From Lasioglossum baleicum (taxonomy: Eukaryota; Arthropoda; Insecta; Hymenoptera; Halictidae): DNA of 64,000 bases. The notes below the pieces were generated by a model that was given only the letters and a program-made list of their open reading frames with translations, searched no databases and had not been told where the DNA came from. Shown piece after piece: positions 1-12,340 of the stretch. Location of the stretch: assembly GCF_051020765.1 (NCBI RefSeq), contig NC_134944.1, positions 6,076,001 through 6,140,000 of the forward strand, written 5' to 3'. A program made the translations under genes and the position numbers. Every line of letters begins with the position of its first letter. Within the stretch, counting starts at the first letter, position 1.

Positions 1-391
1 CATTCCAACCCTGTTTCAATTTTTATAAAATCTCCCATGAGATATACATTGAGATCTCTGGTCTAGAAAATAATTACTAGACTGCGAATTTTATGCATTT
101 ATGACAAAAATCGTAAATATAAAGCAGTGAACATATTCAAAAGATTTAAGGACATCAGTGTATTAGTTCCAGCTTAGTAAGATAATTAAAAGAAATAAGA
201 AGTTTCTATAATATATGTAAACAATTTTTATTTCGCATAAAGATCCGCAGTCTAATAATTACAATATATCAAAAATTTTTATCATCCGTGGAACATGGAA
301 CAACCCTTAGTGAAGCCATTCCGCCCTTAATTTAATTTTTACAAAATCCCCGCCATGAGATATGCATACAGGTCTAGAAAATAATTACAAT
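1..391. repeat. Direct repeat of about 75 bp (1-76 and 317-391)
   Basis: The first 76 bases and 317-391 share the order CATTCC, a T-rich stretch, AAAATC-CC, CATGAGATAT and GTCTAGAAAATAATTAC. A MITE at 78-254 begins right after the first copy and its 8-bp target duplication lies in that shared AATAATTAC. The second copy has no MITE at this point, so it resembles an empty counterpart of the target. Confidence 0.6.
78..254 (+). mobile_element. hAT-like MITE, copy 1 of a three-copy family
   Basis: This 177-bp AT-rich element has terminal inverted repeats TAGACTGCG at the left and CGCAGTCTA at the right. It is flanked by a perfect 8-bp direct repeat, ATAATTAC, at 70-77 and 255-262. An 8-bp target duplication with short TIRs starting TAG is typical of hAT-superfamily elements. 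It has no coding capacity. The subterminal sequences (TATGCATTTATGACAAAAAT on the left, CATAAAGATCCG on the right) recur in the copies at 37539-37739 and 49881-50082. Confidence 0.8.
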
Positions 392-1059
392 ATGTAAAAA
401 AATGATTATCGATCACTAAAATATCACACTACCCCATGTAATTTTTTTCACATCTTAATTTTTAACAGTCTTCATAAAGTCTAGAAGACGTACAGTCTAA
501 TATCTATAAAAATAAGAAACAATTATATTAGTTAACGTATGTACTGACTTGTGGTAACACTTACTGCAAAGTTTATGGAATAAGATTTTGAGCATTGTTA
601 ATGAAAAGACAGTGAATGATGTACTACCCCTCGGATGCTTACTGGCCTGCAACAAGGTGTGTCGAATAAACTGGAGCAAAATAAGAATAGCAACGACGTT
701 GTATGCAGATTTAATGGACGACTCGTCGCGAAGGATGACGAAGCGTTCGGCTAATCCTGCTCGATCGCGTGCCTCGAGAGGGCGCGAAAATCCTGGCCGC
801 GATCGATGATCCTCTCTTCCGCTTCAATTGCTTCGGAGACACGGCCGTATGTTCTCCGGGATCGATCAACCGCAAACGAAACTCGCGAGGAGGATTCTTT
901 CGTCGATCGAACACCTCTCGTGTCCATACCCGAGACATAGTTTTCTCATCGACTGATTTCGTTCCCCATCGATCTTCGTCGTGACCAAAATATGCTGGGG
1001 GAACACTGTCTTTAATGCCCGCAAATTAGTCCGTAATGAATGGGTGGATTGTGAATCTT

Positions 1060-1680
1060 TAGTTTACCATTTTTCGTAAATTCCTTCTGTTTTACGTCCA
1101 TTTATGTTTGTAGTTCATCTGTTTCTTGTCTCTAGTGGAAACGTACCATTTTCGTTAGCCATTGCCTTGTTAATACACCAATTAAAGAATAAATCATTTA
1201 GAAGTAGCTGTGAAGCTGATTCTGGGAAACAGAAAATTCCGAAACTAAAAGTATTTGCCTTCCTATTCAAGCGGTACCATTTTTCAGAGAACCATTTTTC
1301 CGAAGAACAAGATCATTCTGTGGCTCAAAAAATAGATTGTCACGTTGAAGTCTCATCAGTGAAACAGAAAATTCCGAAACTAAAAGTATTTGTCTTCCTA
1401 CTCAAGCGGTACCATTTTTCAGGGAACCATTTTTCCAAAGAACAGATCATTCTGTGGCCCAAAAACTAGATCGTAACTTTAAAGCTGATTCAGTGGCCCA
1501 TAAAATTGCAAGTTGGCAAGATCTAGTTTCCAGTGATAAAGTTACCATTTCTCAAGGAGCCATTCCTCGAAAATATCATTCCTCAAAAATTAGATTGTGA
1601 CTATGAGAACCTGATTCAGTGGCCTAGAAACTAGTAAGCTGAAAATATCCAGTGTAAGAGTTACCATTTCCTCTAGCATT
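1060..1680. repeat. Degenerate tandem repeat, units of about 110-130 bp
   Basis: A block with AACAGAAAATTCCGAAACTA, AAAGTATTTG and AAGCGGTACCATTTTTCAG occurs at about 1226-1300 and again at 1361-1435. Weaker copies continue to 1680, each with a TGGCCCA-AAACTAGAT-like stretch and GTTACCATTT. An apparent 121-codon reading frame at 1104-1469 is produced by this repeat and does not look like a gene. Confidence 0.75.
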
Positions 1681-1924
1681 GTCACCGAGTATTCTGGGTA
1701 GGATCAGTGACCGTCGGTGGATAATCCCGGTGATTCTTGTCGGTCAGCGGGATCCTTTGCGTGTAACGGATCCAGAAGAGACACAGCGGCGGCGGATTCT
1801 TAGAGCGACGTCGCCTCGACATCGTTATTGGCGATGTGGTAGCCCGGGGTGTGTCGGCGTAGCTGCGACCGCAGAGGTATCGGAGTGTGGCATGGCACGG
1901 GTCAACCGCAAACCGACAACGTCC

Positions 1925-2000
1925 ACGCGCTCTCTCCTCTCTCCCTATCTCGCTCTCTCTTCCACTCTCTCTATCTGTCTCTGTCGCTCGACGAGCTGTC
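1925..2000. repeat. CT-rich simple sequence
   Basis: A pyrimidine-rich stretch of CTCTCT, CCCTAT and TCTGTCTC steps. Overlapping reading frames on both strands here are low-complexity artefacts. Confidence 0.7.
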
Positions 2001-2836
2001 CGCGCGTTCTGCGGCTCCTTCGATGGAGGATCGAGGCCGTGCGCACCCGCACCGCACAATGCAGCGACTATGTCACCGTAACCCGAATACTGTCCGCAAA
2101 TTGCGACAGCATCGAAAATCAAAGGGGCCCCGCTGAATAAGACTGCACGCTGCAGTCGCACTACACTCGAAAAATTCCCTCAACAACATAAAACAATAAT
2201 GCACACGTCAGTTTCTTTGTTCTTCGATTATTTTCTTTTCTCGATGTAGACTCCTCATAATTATTCCTAATGAATTATTATTGCATTGTGCAGAGACCTG
2301 ATGCACTCCTTCCTTCATCAACATAAAATATAGATGTACACCCCAGTGTAGCACCTAATTATTTGAGATAAAACTTAATCTTCGTTTTCGACACAAATGG
2401 CCAGCGATTTTAATAATTTTTTTAGTACACGGACAGCTGCAGTTCGCTTCTTGGTTTGCTCGATGTAGAATGACACATTGGGCTCGTGCATAATTGAACG
2501 CGATTAATAAATTCGCCGGCAACGACGCGCGAATTACGAACGAATGCACGGAATGTATTGAAAACCGATTATAACATATTTCAACGGCGTCAAATGATCG
2601 ATTAATTCGCGCGAAAACATTTATTCGATTAAATAATTCAGAAAATAATCCGTGTAATTATGGAATTGTTATTGAACCTTTGTGGCTCGTTTTCAGAGAT
2701 CTCGAGACTTTCTTCAAAGAGACAATTCTAAAAACTGTTGGCGACAGTCGCTGTCATAATTGATTAACAAAAACGTTATTCTAAAACGCAATTTTTCGAC
2801 AATCATTGCAAGAACCTTTACAATTGAAAGATTGTA

Positions 2837-3065
2837 TGGATAAAGGTGTCAAGTTTGTTTTCTGTAAAAGAGTTTTTAACAAAATATGTTGTCCTTTTTT
2901 GGCAAATGAAGATAATTATTATCTTTTTCTGTATTAGAGATTAACCATAACAATATATATATATTTGTGTTATTATCTTCATTCATCAGAAAAGGACAAC
3001 ATACCTCGCTAAAAACTCTTTTACAGAAAGAAAACAATTTGTTACTTGACACCTTCACCCATCCA
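2837..3065. mobile_element. Palindromic MITE-like hairpin element
   Basis: Two arms of about 85-90 bases face each other. The left arm (2837-2925) carries AAGGTGTCAAG, TTTTCTGTAAAAGAGTTTTTA, TATGTTGTCCTTTT and ATGAAGATAAT. The right arm (about 2970-3065) carries the reverse complements in mirrored order. The centre is an AT-rich spacer with TATATATATA. The whole could fold into one long hairpin, as in a foldback-type MITE. I could not identify a target duplication, so the outer limits are approximate and the superfamily is unknown. Confidence 0.65.
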
Positions 3066-3339
3066 CCCCTTCAATTATCTAATACGTTCCCTAAAAAGTT
3101 GCAAACAATTAAGTCCGGCTAAATTCCTTGCCGAAACTTTAAAGCACAAATGACTGACTAGAATGAATGACTTCTGGGACTGCAACTATCGAGGCATTAC
3201 CGTAAAGAGAGGATGCTCGCGTATAATCGTGCGGCCACGATCTCGGTACCGGGGGCCAACCGGTTTCCCATCGCGAAATTCGTCGGTCTGCTTGTCCAGC
3301 ATGGCGGCTAGGCGGAAACGCGCCGGCAGGTGCAACCCG

Positions 3340-3680
3340 GTAATTGCAAACGTTTGATATTTAATTATAATTTAGCCATGGCGCGGCGGTGAGGCGGCGG
3401 GGGCCGCTTGGAGTCGCCCTGTTCGATGGGATCTCGAGATCCTCTTGGAAACAAAATAATTCCCTAATTATTCTTCCCGCGACGCCCGGGCGACGTCGCG
3501 CTCGTTGAGTTACGGCCTCCGCTTAATTACGTTATTATTAGGTCGGTGCACGCCCGTTTGAAGCCGCCCGTTTCTTTCAATCAGTCTCTTCAAAGCTTCC
3601 CTTCCGCTTTTCCTTGTTTTTTTTCTCTCGAAATATTCCCTGGATACTACTGCCGTGGAGCTCGGTCTTCTAATTAATTT
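3340..3680. promoter_or_regulatory. Candidate enhancer block (GC-rich, clustered TAATTA)
   Basis: This unique, non-repetitive GC-rich sequence has four TAATTA homeodomain core sites at 3362, 3465, 3524 and 3671, embedded in G+C-rich DNA. Such composition is common in conserved non-coding elements of developmental genes. The call is based only on composition and motif clustering. No function is shown by the sequence alone. Confidence 0.25.
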
Positions 3681-5969
3681 AGCTGTTCTTATTTGTCCAA
3701 CCCGCCTTTGCCGATTAAACTCGTTTTTCCAATTTGACTGCGTTGATGGAAATATTTTAAGAGATCATTTTGTCTATTTTAGAAATTCTTGAATTTAGAT
3801 TTATTAAAAAATCAGGTATTATGAATTGGATAAAAATTATTTTCAATAGAGTCCTGACCCCAAGGTCTCCAGCAATTTGAACACTCGTACCAATGGGTCC
3901 GGAATGAAAAATGAACGCGAATCTCAGGCAGTCTGGTTTAGGGGATGATTCTTCTCGAGCTGTCGCGACCGCATCGCTTAAGTGTGCCGCGGAATTCCCC
4001 GTTTTAACGACTCAATAAGAAGCTGTTTTGGAAAGGTGTTCGGTCCCGTGGGATGACGAAGGGCCCGGGTCCTTCCAGAACGGGACTGCCGGGGGTCGTA
4101 AGTCGGCGTAAGTTTATGTATCGCTTGTCCGCTTATTATTTCGATCGGACGTCTGTAGCTGTGACGCGCTCGTAAAAGCCGGGCTAGACCCCGAGACTGG
4201 ATAGCTGTCTCGAGTAAAAGAAACTGCGAAACCCGCAAGAGAGACCGTATAAGAAAGAGAGAGGGAGAGGAATAGAGAGATACGTGGCGGCGTTATTATT
4301 TATCCCGTCGTAAGTCGTAAAAGGGCCCGGGTGCGGATTTATCGTAGAAATATTGAAATGAGAGACACTGCTTTCGGCGTTTCCCACCCCTCATCCCCGA
4401 GAGGCCAGTTCCCCGTCGTTCACCGACAAAAACCTGACCACCGCCGACGCTTTACGAGTCGATATATTTTATTCCGACGCGACGCCCTCTCACCCTTTTA
4501 ACCACCCCCTTGCTTCTCTCCTCGCGAACTACCGAGGCTAAACGCCTCCGGCCACCGGTCAGTGTTTGACTCTCGAATCAAAGTTTCGCAATCGAGCCAA
4601 CCACCCTCGCAATTCGCAATACTCCGGTGTAATCCGCGGTCCAAATTGGCTGGATTATACTCGTTCCGAAGACGAACAGAACGCGTTCTCGAGATTGCTC
4701 GGATTACGCAATGTACGCGGATTCGACACCCCCAAATACAGGTATTATCGGGTATTACTGGGGTGCGTCGTGAAGGAATGTCGACATTCTTCCGTGTAAA
4801 GCCACGCGATTGTTGGAACACGATTTTTCTCGCCGGAACGAAATCATTCCTTACCCGCGATTTTCCACCCCCGTCTTAAATTGGGGGTGGGAAGTAGTAC
4901 ACACCTTAGCTGTGAAATCCTCCTTCGTGATCTTGGAAATGAGCTTCGCACGGTGGACGAGTTTTTTCTCGATGGTTCGGGATAGGTTTCACCCTCGTTT
5001 GGTCTTCAGGGTGGGAATTCTTCAATTTCTTTCTTCTGGAGACTGTAATTGATTTTTATGTTTGTGGAATGTGTTTTTATAGAGTTTGGCATAGCTGAAG
5101 TAGATGAAGAAAATGAAGAACTACCCTTAGGATCTTCTCTTGTGCAAATATCTTTATTGACTGAATTGTCTATGGGCCTGGAATTAACGTAGTTTAGTTA
5201 AGGGTTGAATGTCTTGAATAAATTTCGTAAAAAGAAATTTGAAATTTGTCTGGGGCAGGTTCACTGTCAATATACACTATCAGCGACATTACAAATATTT
5301 GTTCATTCCTGTATGATCTAGAAGAGGTTCAATCTAATTGTAAGACCCAGGTCACTTTATTGAGTTACAGTATTCTTCGAATTAAATTTTGCCAATTCGC
5401 TGAAGGGTCAAACAAGGTGTCACTGGGATTCACACCCTTGGCCCGAGGCGGTTGAAACGTTCCGTTTGTATCGCGTGATAGTTGTCGTGAGAGGGGTAAC
5501 GAGCTCGATGATAAAGCTGCTTTGTAGCCTGGGCGAAGAGGCGAGGGCTGCCGAAATTGAAACTGGCGCACGAGCCTCCGCGCGAACAGCCTCGGAAAAA
5601 ATATTAGGGCAAGCGCCTCCCGGCGCGAGTTGCCTCGAGACATCTGCCTCGCGCGCTTACACGCTTCGTGGCCGGATTAATCGCGCATCTGCGCGGCAAA
5701 TCGTCTCTTCGTCTTCGTCTTGTTCGCCGATCGACCGGCCCGATTACGCTTCGCCAGCGAACGAAGCCAGCTCCGGGCGGTGCTGCGCCGACTTTCTGAT
5801 CTTCTGTCGCTTTTGGTACTCTCCACAGCATCCTCCATTCGCAGTAAACTTCTGGAAAATTTGGCTGTTATTCAGTCTCAGAAAATGAGGCTGTCACTAA
5901 CCAGACTTGTGCAGGAGTTGAGAAAAATAATGCTAGTAGTGTTCATTTTGTTGCAATTGTGGGAGTGGA

Positions 5970-6560
5970 GGTACTTCTTCAACCCCCTTAACTGAAAGAC
6001 ATTAATTCCAATCGCTGTCGAAGGTGCATTAACTCATACGTAACGGACAACCGTAGAAATAAATGTATTTTTCAGACAGCACAGAGAAATGAATAAGTAA
6101 ATGCATTTTATCAACTCTTAACGAAGGAGCATTAATTATTGCATAATGGAGGAATGTAGAAATGAAGACATTCTTTCAACCCTTAACTGAAAGAGATTAA
6201 TTCAACCTGTGTTTAAGGAGCGTTAGTCTTACACAATCAATAAATGTAGAATAGTAAAATAAACTTACACAATGGAGGAATGTGGGAATGAAGACACTCT
6301 TTCAACCCTTAACTGAAAGAGATTAATTCAACCCCTGTCTAAAAAGCGTTAGTCTTACACAATCAATAAATGTAGAATAGTAAAATAAACTTACACAATG
6401 GAGGAATGTAGAGATGAAGACACTCTTTCAACCCTTAACTGAAAGAGATTAATTCAACCCCTGTCTAAGGAGCATTAACTCGTACATAATAGACAGATGT
6501 AGAAGTAACTGTATCTTGTCAACCCTAAGTTAAAAGAACTCAACCTGTGTTTACACAATA
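5970..6560. repeat. Tandem repeat, 126-bp period
   Basis: The landmark TTCAACCCTTAACTGAAAG starts at 6175, 6301 and 6427, giving an exact 126-bp period with nearly identical units. Diverged flanking units are at about 5976-6120 and 6490-6560. Each unit includes CTTACACAAT, AATAAATGTAGAATAG and GGAGGAATGT. No reading frame persists through the array. Confidence 0.9.
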
Positions 6561-8679
6561 AATAAATGTAGTATTAACAATGAAATAAAATCAGGCTCGA
6601 TGATCGAGGATCCATCCCCATCACCCCGGAAAGGCTACTGAAATCCTGCTCCGACCGAAGTATAATTGAAACATTCCTGTAGCAGCATCAGCATAAAGAA
6701 ACTGGTCGTTTTTAGCGCCGGTGTTTCTGGTTTCCTCGCGTAGACTGCCAGCATAGGAATAAGGAGGCTAATAAGCGCAGCCTCGAGACATAAATAAGTA
6801 AGCCACGCTGAAATCGTAATGCTCCCCAACGCGGCGCGGCATCGAAATTAAAATTAGCCTCGTCGAAACTCATGGTAGTAGGAGAAGAAGAAGAACCGGA
6901 AGGAGGAACCGCGTCGAGGGAGAGAATCCGCCCCCCGAAACGAATATTATGCAAAGCCGCGAGCAATAAAAATAACGTATTGCGACCGAGAGAAGCATAA
7001 GTTTTAATCCAATATTACTAAGATAAGTCTCGGACCCTATCCCCGGCAAGAAAGATTTCTTTTGTGTAACGCACCCCAACTTTACATCGTGGTTATTAGA
7101 AAATGCTCTCTCTCGATGGCGCGACGGCGCATCGCGAGGGAGCCCTTCTTTTTATTCTTATTCCCAGCAGCCTATCTCCCTTTCTCTCTTTTTTTTCCTT
7201 CTCTCTTGAGCTTAATAGTGCCGCGTAAAGATCGCGTGATACGCTAAACCACCGAGAGATCGGTTACGCGGCTTAACGAGGGGGTGAAACTCACCCCAGA
7301 GCGTGCCTCGGCGTTTTTTCTTCGCGTGGAAATCAACCCTGATTAGCAGGCCGAGCTTATCCATGCGAATTCAACGTCTCCGATGCTAATTCGCCACGAA
7401 GAAAATTGGACAGACCTCGTCCTTTTGCTTCCCGAGTTAGGGGATGATTCTAGGTTTGACTAGCAGACGTAATTCTCGTACATAGACATTCCTGACACTG
7501 ACAGACATCAGTTTTTGCAAACTGAATACAAGTAGATTTATTAACACATTTTAGATTAGATTACTTAGCAACCCTTGAATTTATTTCCAATGCTAAGGGG
7601 TGATTCTAATTACGGCAAACACAATTCTCGAGTTCTACAGGTTAGATGCATTTAAGATGGTTCCTTATTTCTGCGAAATTTCTGCACTTCGCCAATCCCT
7701 AAATTAATTTCTTATCAACATGTCAAGTGCGGAATATCAACCCCCAAAATTCCGACAAAATCAAAATAGTTTAATGAACCCCCTGTCATTCGATTTTCAT
7801 TATTATACTGTTTTATTCTCAATAATATCTCAGAAGACAATAAATATTAATTTCAATATGTCTAAATTTACTTGCATGTTCAAATATTGATTATAAAGGA
7901 TCAAAACTTTATTTCTACAGTAGATTTTCATCACGAGTCTGACTTGTCTCCAAAGTAAATAAAAGTAGAGGATTAAAATTAACTAAGAGTCCAAATCAAT
8001 GTCGATCAAAATTCTAGATCCAACACGGTTTCACCTAACAGGGAAAAGTAGGCGTGCCACAACTAAAACAATTTGGTTTCCAGAGGGTAGACATATTTAT
8101 TGTACAACTCCAGGAGTTAGGGGACACAGTGTACGCACATTTTTCCATGAATCACCAATTACGTCGACCAGTCAGCTCTTTTTCTGTGCCAACGCCCCCT
8201 GATTTCCTATATTCTCACCCCCTCGGTAAATTTCTGATCTAGAAAACGCAGTCCCACCGAATCCAGCGATCCTCGCAGGATCCAAGATATCTATCCCGTG
8301 ACCCTCGATTCAAAGGGCACAATCACTTCGATCATTTTATTGTATCTGTTCACGCGAGTTCATAAATGGGAGAGTCCAAGCGGCCGGGCGCTGAAATAAA
8401 GGGTCCTGTCTCGGATTCTTTGTTTCTCGTTCCTACGGACGAGAGAACGAGCGTGAAAAGGAATAATATTCCAGGGGTGGGTGAAGGGAGGGAGGAGGAG
8501 CGGGGGCGGAGGTTTGCACATCCAGACCCCAGCACGTTCTTTTCCACTCCGGGCGCGAAATCGGACAAATCCAATCTGACTGACGGGATTGCCGCGATCC
8601 ACGGTTAGGGTGAATGGCGTCGGAGGTGGGGGTTTGGGTTGCGAGGCAGAAAAGGAAATAATAGAAGAAGAGAAACCTG

Positions 8680-8699
8680 GAGAGAGAGAGAGAGAGAGT
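8680..8699. repeat. (AG)n microsatellite
   Basis: An uninterrupted AG dinucleotide run of about nine units. Confidence 0.85.
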
Positions 8700-9119
8700 G
8701 GCCCCGTGAAGTGGCGCGAGCCCTCGTAAAAATTTATAATTTGGAAAATGCCGCCTCTCGCGTCGGTTCTTGGATTTGCCAGCGCCGGCAATCGAGTTTA
8801 TAAAGCGAGAAATCGAAAGGCGGACCCGACCGATCTCCCAACAGAGGAACAGAGAGGGAGAGAGGGTGCTCTCGACGGTGGCGACGACGATAACGTCGAA
8901 AGACTTTTGACGAAAATTGAAGTCGTTGTTATGACGGGAATTGCGCGCGACGACGCTTTACGAGGGACGCTCGCCATTTTTGCAAAAAGGATACAAGTCT
9001 GGAACACACCGTCGCGTCGCAAATTATTGTTCGTACGTTATTTTTCTCTCCGGTGTATTTATTCCTAATAAATCCTCGCTTGGTGCTCGATTTTATTTCT
9101 GTCCTCCAGAACTTGTTAA

Positions 9120-9625
9120 TTTCACAAATGAGGACCTTGTTTCCTGAAATTGATTAAGAATTGTGTTTGACTCGTCTTGATTTCGTTCTTCTTGTGAAAG
9201 TATGCTTTTTACTGCTTTACAGTTCAGTTTTGTAATTCAGTGATGGATACGAGGATCTTGTTGCCTGAAATTGATTAAGAATTTTATTTGACTCGTCTTG
9301 GTTTCGTTCTTCTTGTGAAAAATATTCACTGTACTGTTTTACAGTCAGTTTTGTAATTCAGTGATGGATACGAGGACCTTGTTTCCTGAAAATGATTAAG
9401 AATTCTATTTGACTCGTCTTGCTTTCGTTTTTCTTGTGAAAATATTCGCTTTACTGTTTTACAGTTCAGTTTTGTAATTCAGTGATGGATACGAGGATCT
9501 TGTTTTCTGAAATTGATTAAGGATTTTATTTGACTCGTCTTAGTCTTATTATCTTGGCGAATTGTAGTTGGACGCTGTATCGTAATTTCATGATCGATAA
9601 GAACCTCGTCTTCTGACATTTATTA
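9120..9625. repeat. Tandem repeat, 121-bp period, about four copies
   Basis: GAGGACCTTGTT or GAGGATCTTGTT starts at 9130, 9251, 9372 and 9493, so the period is 121 bp. Each unit continues with CCTGAAATTGATTAAGAATT, TTGACTCGTCTT, TTCTTGTGAAA and GTAATTCAGTGATGGATACG. The last unit decays near 9600. Confidence 0.9.
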
Positions 9626-9924
9626 AGATCGAGAATTCTCAATGCCACAATTATTTTTCTGCTTTATTGCCTGTTGGCTCGCCCCTCATTTGTCGATCAA
9701 TTTTATTTATCCTCGTTGTGCCAATGTGCAGTCTGCGTGCATGCTGCAATTAAAAATCGGATGAAAAACAAAACTGTGAAATGACACTGCGAACGTAAAA
9801 GGTGCGGCACTGGAACCCGTTCTCACAATCAGCCTTAGTCACGATTACATTTTAAACATCCAACATTGATTAAATGAACGTGTTGTTGCGACAGGCAAGA
9901 CTTGAACATGTTCTTTTAGATATT

Positions 9925-10385
9925 CTATTCTTGAATTTTTACGAAGAAGAGAAGTAGACAAATTTTAAAAATAGACTAATTCGAAAGACATAGACAAGTT
10001 TGAAGACAAAATATTGAATATATTAAATATTGTCATAGAGAGATCTTATAAAAATTTGTACAGAGGAGAAACAGAGACGAAATAGAAATAAATAATTTCA
10101 AGACATAGCAATAATTGTCTAAAATATTATTCTTGAATTTTCACGAAGACGAGAAGCAGACAAATATTTAAAAAATTGACTAATTCGAAAGAAATAGACA
10201 GTTTTGAAGAGACTAATAAATTTCTAAAATGTTGCGGAGGAATAAAATAAATATAAAAAATATTGAATAGATTAAATATTGTCATGGAAATCTTGACGAA
10301 AGAAAAATTTGTACATAGAAGAAATAGACGAATTGGAAATAGATAATTTGAAGAGATAGTAATAATTTTCTAAAACATTGCAGAA
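9925..10385. repeat. Two-copy tandem duplication, about 202 bp
   Basis: TTCTTGAATTTTTACGAAGA at 9928 recurs at 10130 with small changes. It is followed in both copies by GACTAATTCGAAAGA, AATATTGAATA, TTAAATATTGTCAT, AAATTTGTACA and AATTTTCTAAAA-like segments. The copies differ by many substitutions and short indels, so the duplication is old. Confidence 0.8.
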
Positions 10386-11074
10386 ACATAATAGGTCTCG
10401 TTTCTCGGATTAAGGGCGCGGAGCAATTACCGTTGATTTCGCAACAAGCGAAAAATTTGAGCGAGCGGTTTTCGCGAGATGTACACGATAGCACACAAGC
10501 GGAACGATTACAACGGGCAGAAACATCCGGGGCGAGACGTAAACGCGAAACTGACAATTAGAAGCCTCGGCCACGAACGCTCGTATTATTCGTTCTATCG
10601 TTTTACGACTGCGTCCGCGTTCGCGTTAAGCGGTTTATAGTTTTTTTAATTGCCGCGGGGTGTAAAACTGCGTTACAAGAGGACCGTCGATGCCGGGCAC
10701 AGAGGAAATCTGTATCATTTCTACTCGGGTCACGCGAGCCTCCAGTCGCATAAATTGAGTCGCGAGGAATCTTGTAATTGACAAATTACGAGTCCCAAGA
10801 ATTATCTGAAGACATAATGTCGCTTTCAAACTGGATTCGAAGGGAAACAGGTCCAATTTAATTGCGCCTCATCTTTCGAAACTAAACGATTGCTGGACAA
10901 GAAAGTTTCAATTTAAACGTGGATAGCAGTAGCTTCCTGAAGCAAGATTGTAAACAGAATAATTATGCAATTATGATCAAAATAAATAGCTTATGACATT
11001 ACACGATCTTTAGAAAATGCTGTACTTTTTTTATCAACTTGCTACAATTTTTAAAAGTATGAAGACATTTTCTC

Positions 11075-11535
11075 ATTCAACTTCTGCCTATAAAAATGAT
11101 TTTACAAAATTTTTTAAAAATGCGCAGTTTAATTACAAGACATTATTGCTGAAAATGAGGCGGTTCTTTCCCCACAATTTTTCGAAAGTCTATTAACCCC
11201 TTGCCCTACGATTTATTTTACGGTTTCAGTGATTAGATCTTTTTTTACAGTTCATAATTTCCTAAAAAAGAAGAAAATTGATATATATTGCATGCCTAAA
11301 ACCAAAATAGAATTTCATCTCGGTTTAAAGGAAATTAATAATAACATACATATTTATTAGACTCTGTTCTGAATCTTCATCACGAGTCTTTTAGGATATT
11401 GTAGGGCAAGGGGTTAAGAGGATGACTTCCGTCCCTAAAAATTATTTTACATTTTTATCCAAGAAATCCGCAGTTTACTTAACGCTGAAAATTAAGTGGC
11501 TCTTTCCCCACAATTTTTCGGAAGTCTCGCAATTC
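11075..11535. repeat. Direct duplication interrupted by a TTAA-flanked MITE
   Basis: The segment with GCGCAGTTTA, GCTGAAAAT, TTTCCCCACAATTTTTCG and AAGTCT occurs at about 11125-11190 and again at about 11470-11530. Removing the 217-bp MITE and one TTAA leaves a tandem spacing of about 121-125 bp. The MITE therefore inserted into a pre-existing tandem duplication. Confidence 0.75.
11197..11413. mobile_element. piggyBac-like MITE (TTAA target), copy 1
   Basis: This 217-bp element is bounded by TTAA at 11193-11196 and 11414-11417. Its ends are CCCCTTGCCCTACGAT on the left and the complement of CCCCTTGCCCTACAATATCC on the right. TTAA duplication with C-rich TIRs is the signature of piggyBac-type elements. 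It has no coding capacity. A second, inverted copy is at 46348-46572, sharing the CTTCATCACGAGTC subterminal motif and the GGTTTCAGTGAT motif. Confidence 0.85.
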
Positions 11536-12306
11536 TACCCACCAGTGTGTACACACCAGAGGCCAAGCAAATACGTTCAAGAGGCCGTGCATACGCGTTC
11601 CGAAGCCGACCTTGTCACGCCACGTAGTTACAGGAGAGCGGAGCGTAACAAGTAGCAAACGGAATTCTCGTTGCAGCGTAGTTTTCCGACAACTGTAATT
11701 ACATACGCGCCGCTCTCGCGTCGATTTCTGCATGGTTCCACCGAACGAAATCACTTATCCTTCGCAGGGAAAATTGTTTTCCTACGGTGCTCACACAGTC
11801 TCGCGTCGATCGGTCGGCGAAAGAAACTTTCCGCTCAGATTTACCACCGCGAATTCTCCCATTCTAATCGCCGCTTGACCGGCAACCGAGAACTATTCTT
11901 ATTGCGTCGAGCTCCGCTATCTTTATTTGACCACTGGCCTGTTATCAGGAAACGATCAGGTGCCAGGGAAGTGGGACACTGGAGGAACATTAAAACAAGT
12001 TTATTATCAGCTTTCGTCGATCGAATTAAAATTTATTCTTGTCTAAAAAACATTGCAATTTACCTGGAACATTTTTATTTTGCAAGTTAAATGCTAAGTG
12101 ATCAATCTTCCAACTTCCTTCAATTTCTTCTTCTTCGATTTTAATAATTTTATGCGACCCTCGCATACATTTGAAGTCGTATTAAGTGGAGAGAAAAAAA
12201 TTAGAGAAATCTAAGAATATTGTTATGAAGTTTTCAATGTAAAAAATCTATTAGGGGATATGAAATGAATTTTTATTTAACTCCTGATACCTACAGTCGA
12301 GGCAAA

Positions 12307-12340
12307 ACATTTTTATTTTGCATAACGATCCGGATTCATT
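12307..12340 (+). repeat. Solo fragment of the TAGACTGCG MITE family
   Basis: ATTTTTATTTTGCATAACGA followed by TCCGGATTC matches the right end of the MITE at 78-254 and 37539-37739 with a few changes. No matching left end is evident nearby, so it is treated as a decayed fragment. Confidence 0.45.

Noticed and set aside
4865..4890. CCACCCCC and GGGGGTGG hairpin
   Set aside because: An 8-bp GC stem in GC-rich DNA is expected by chance.
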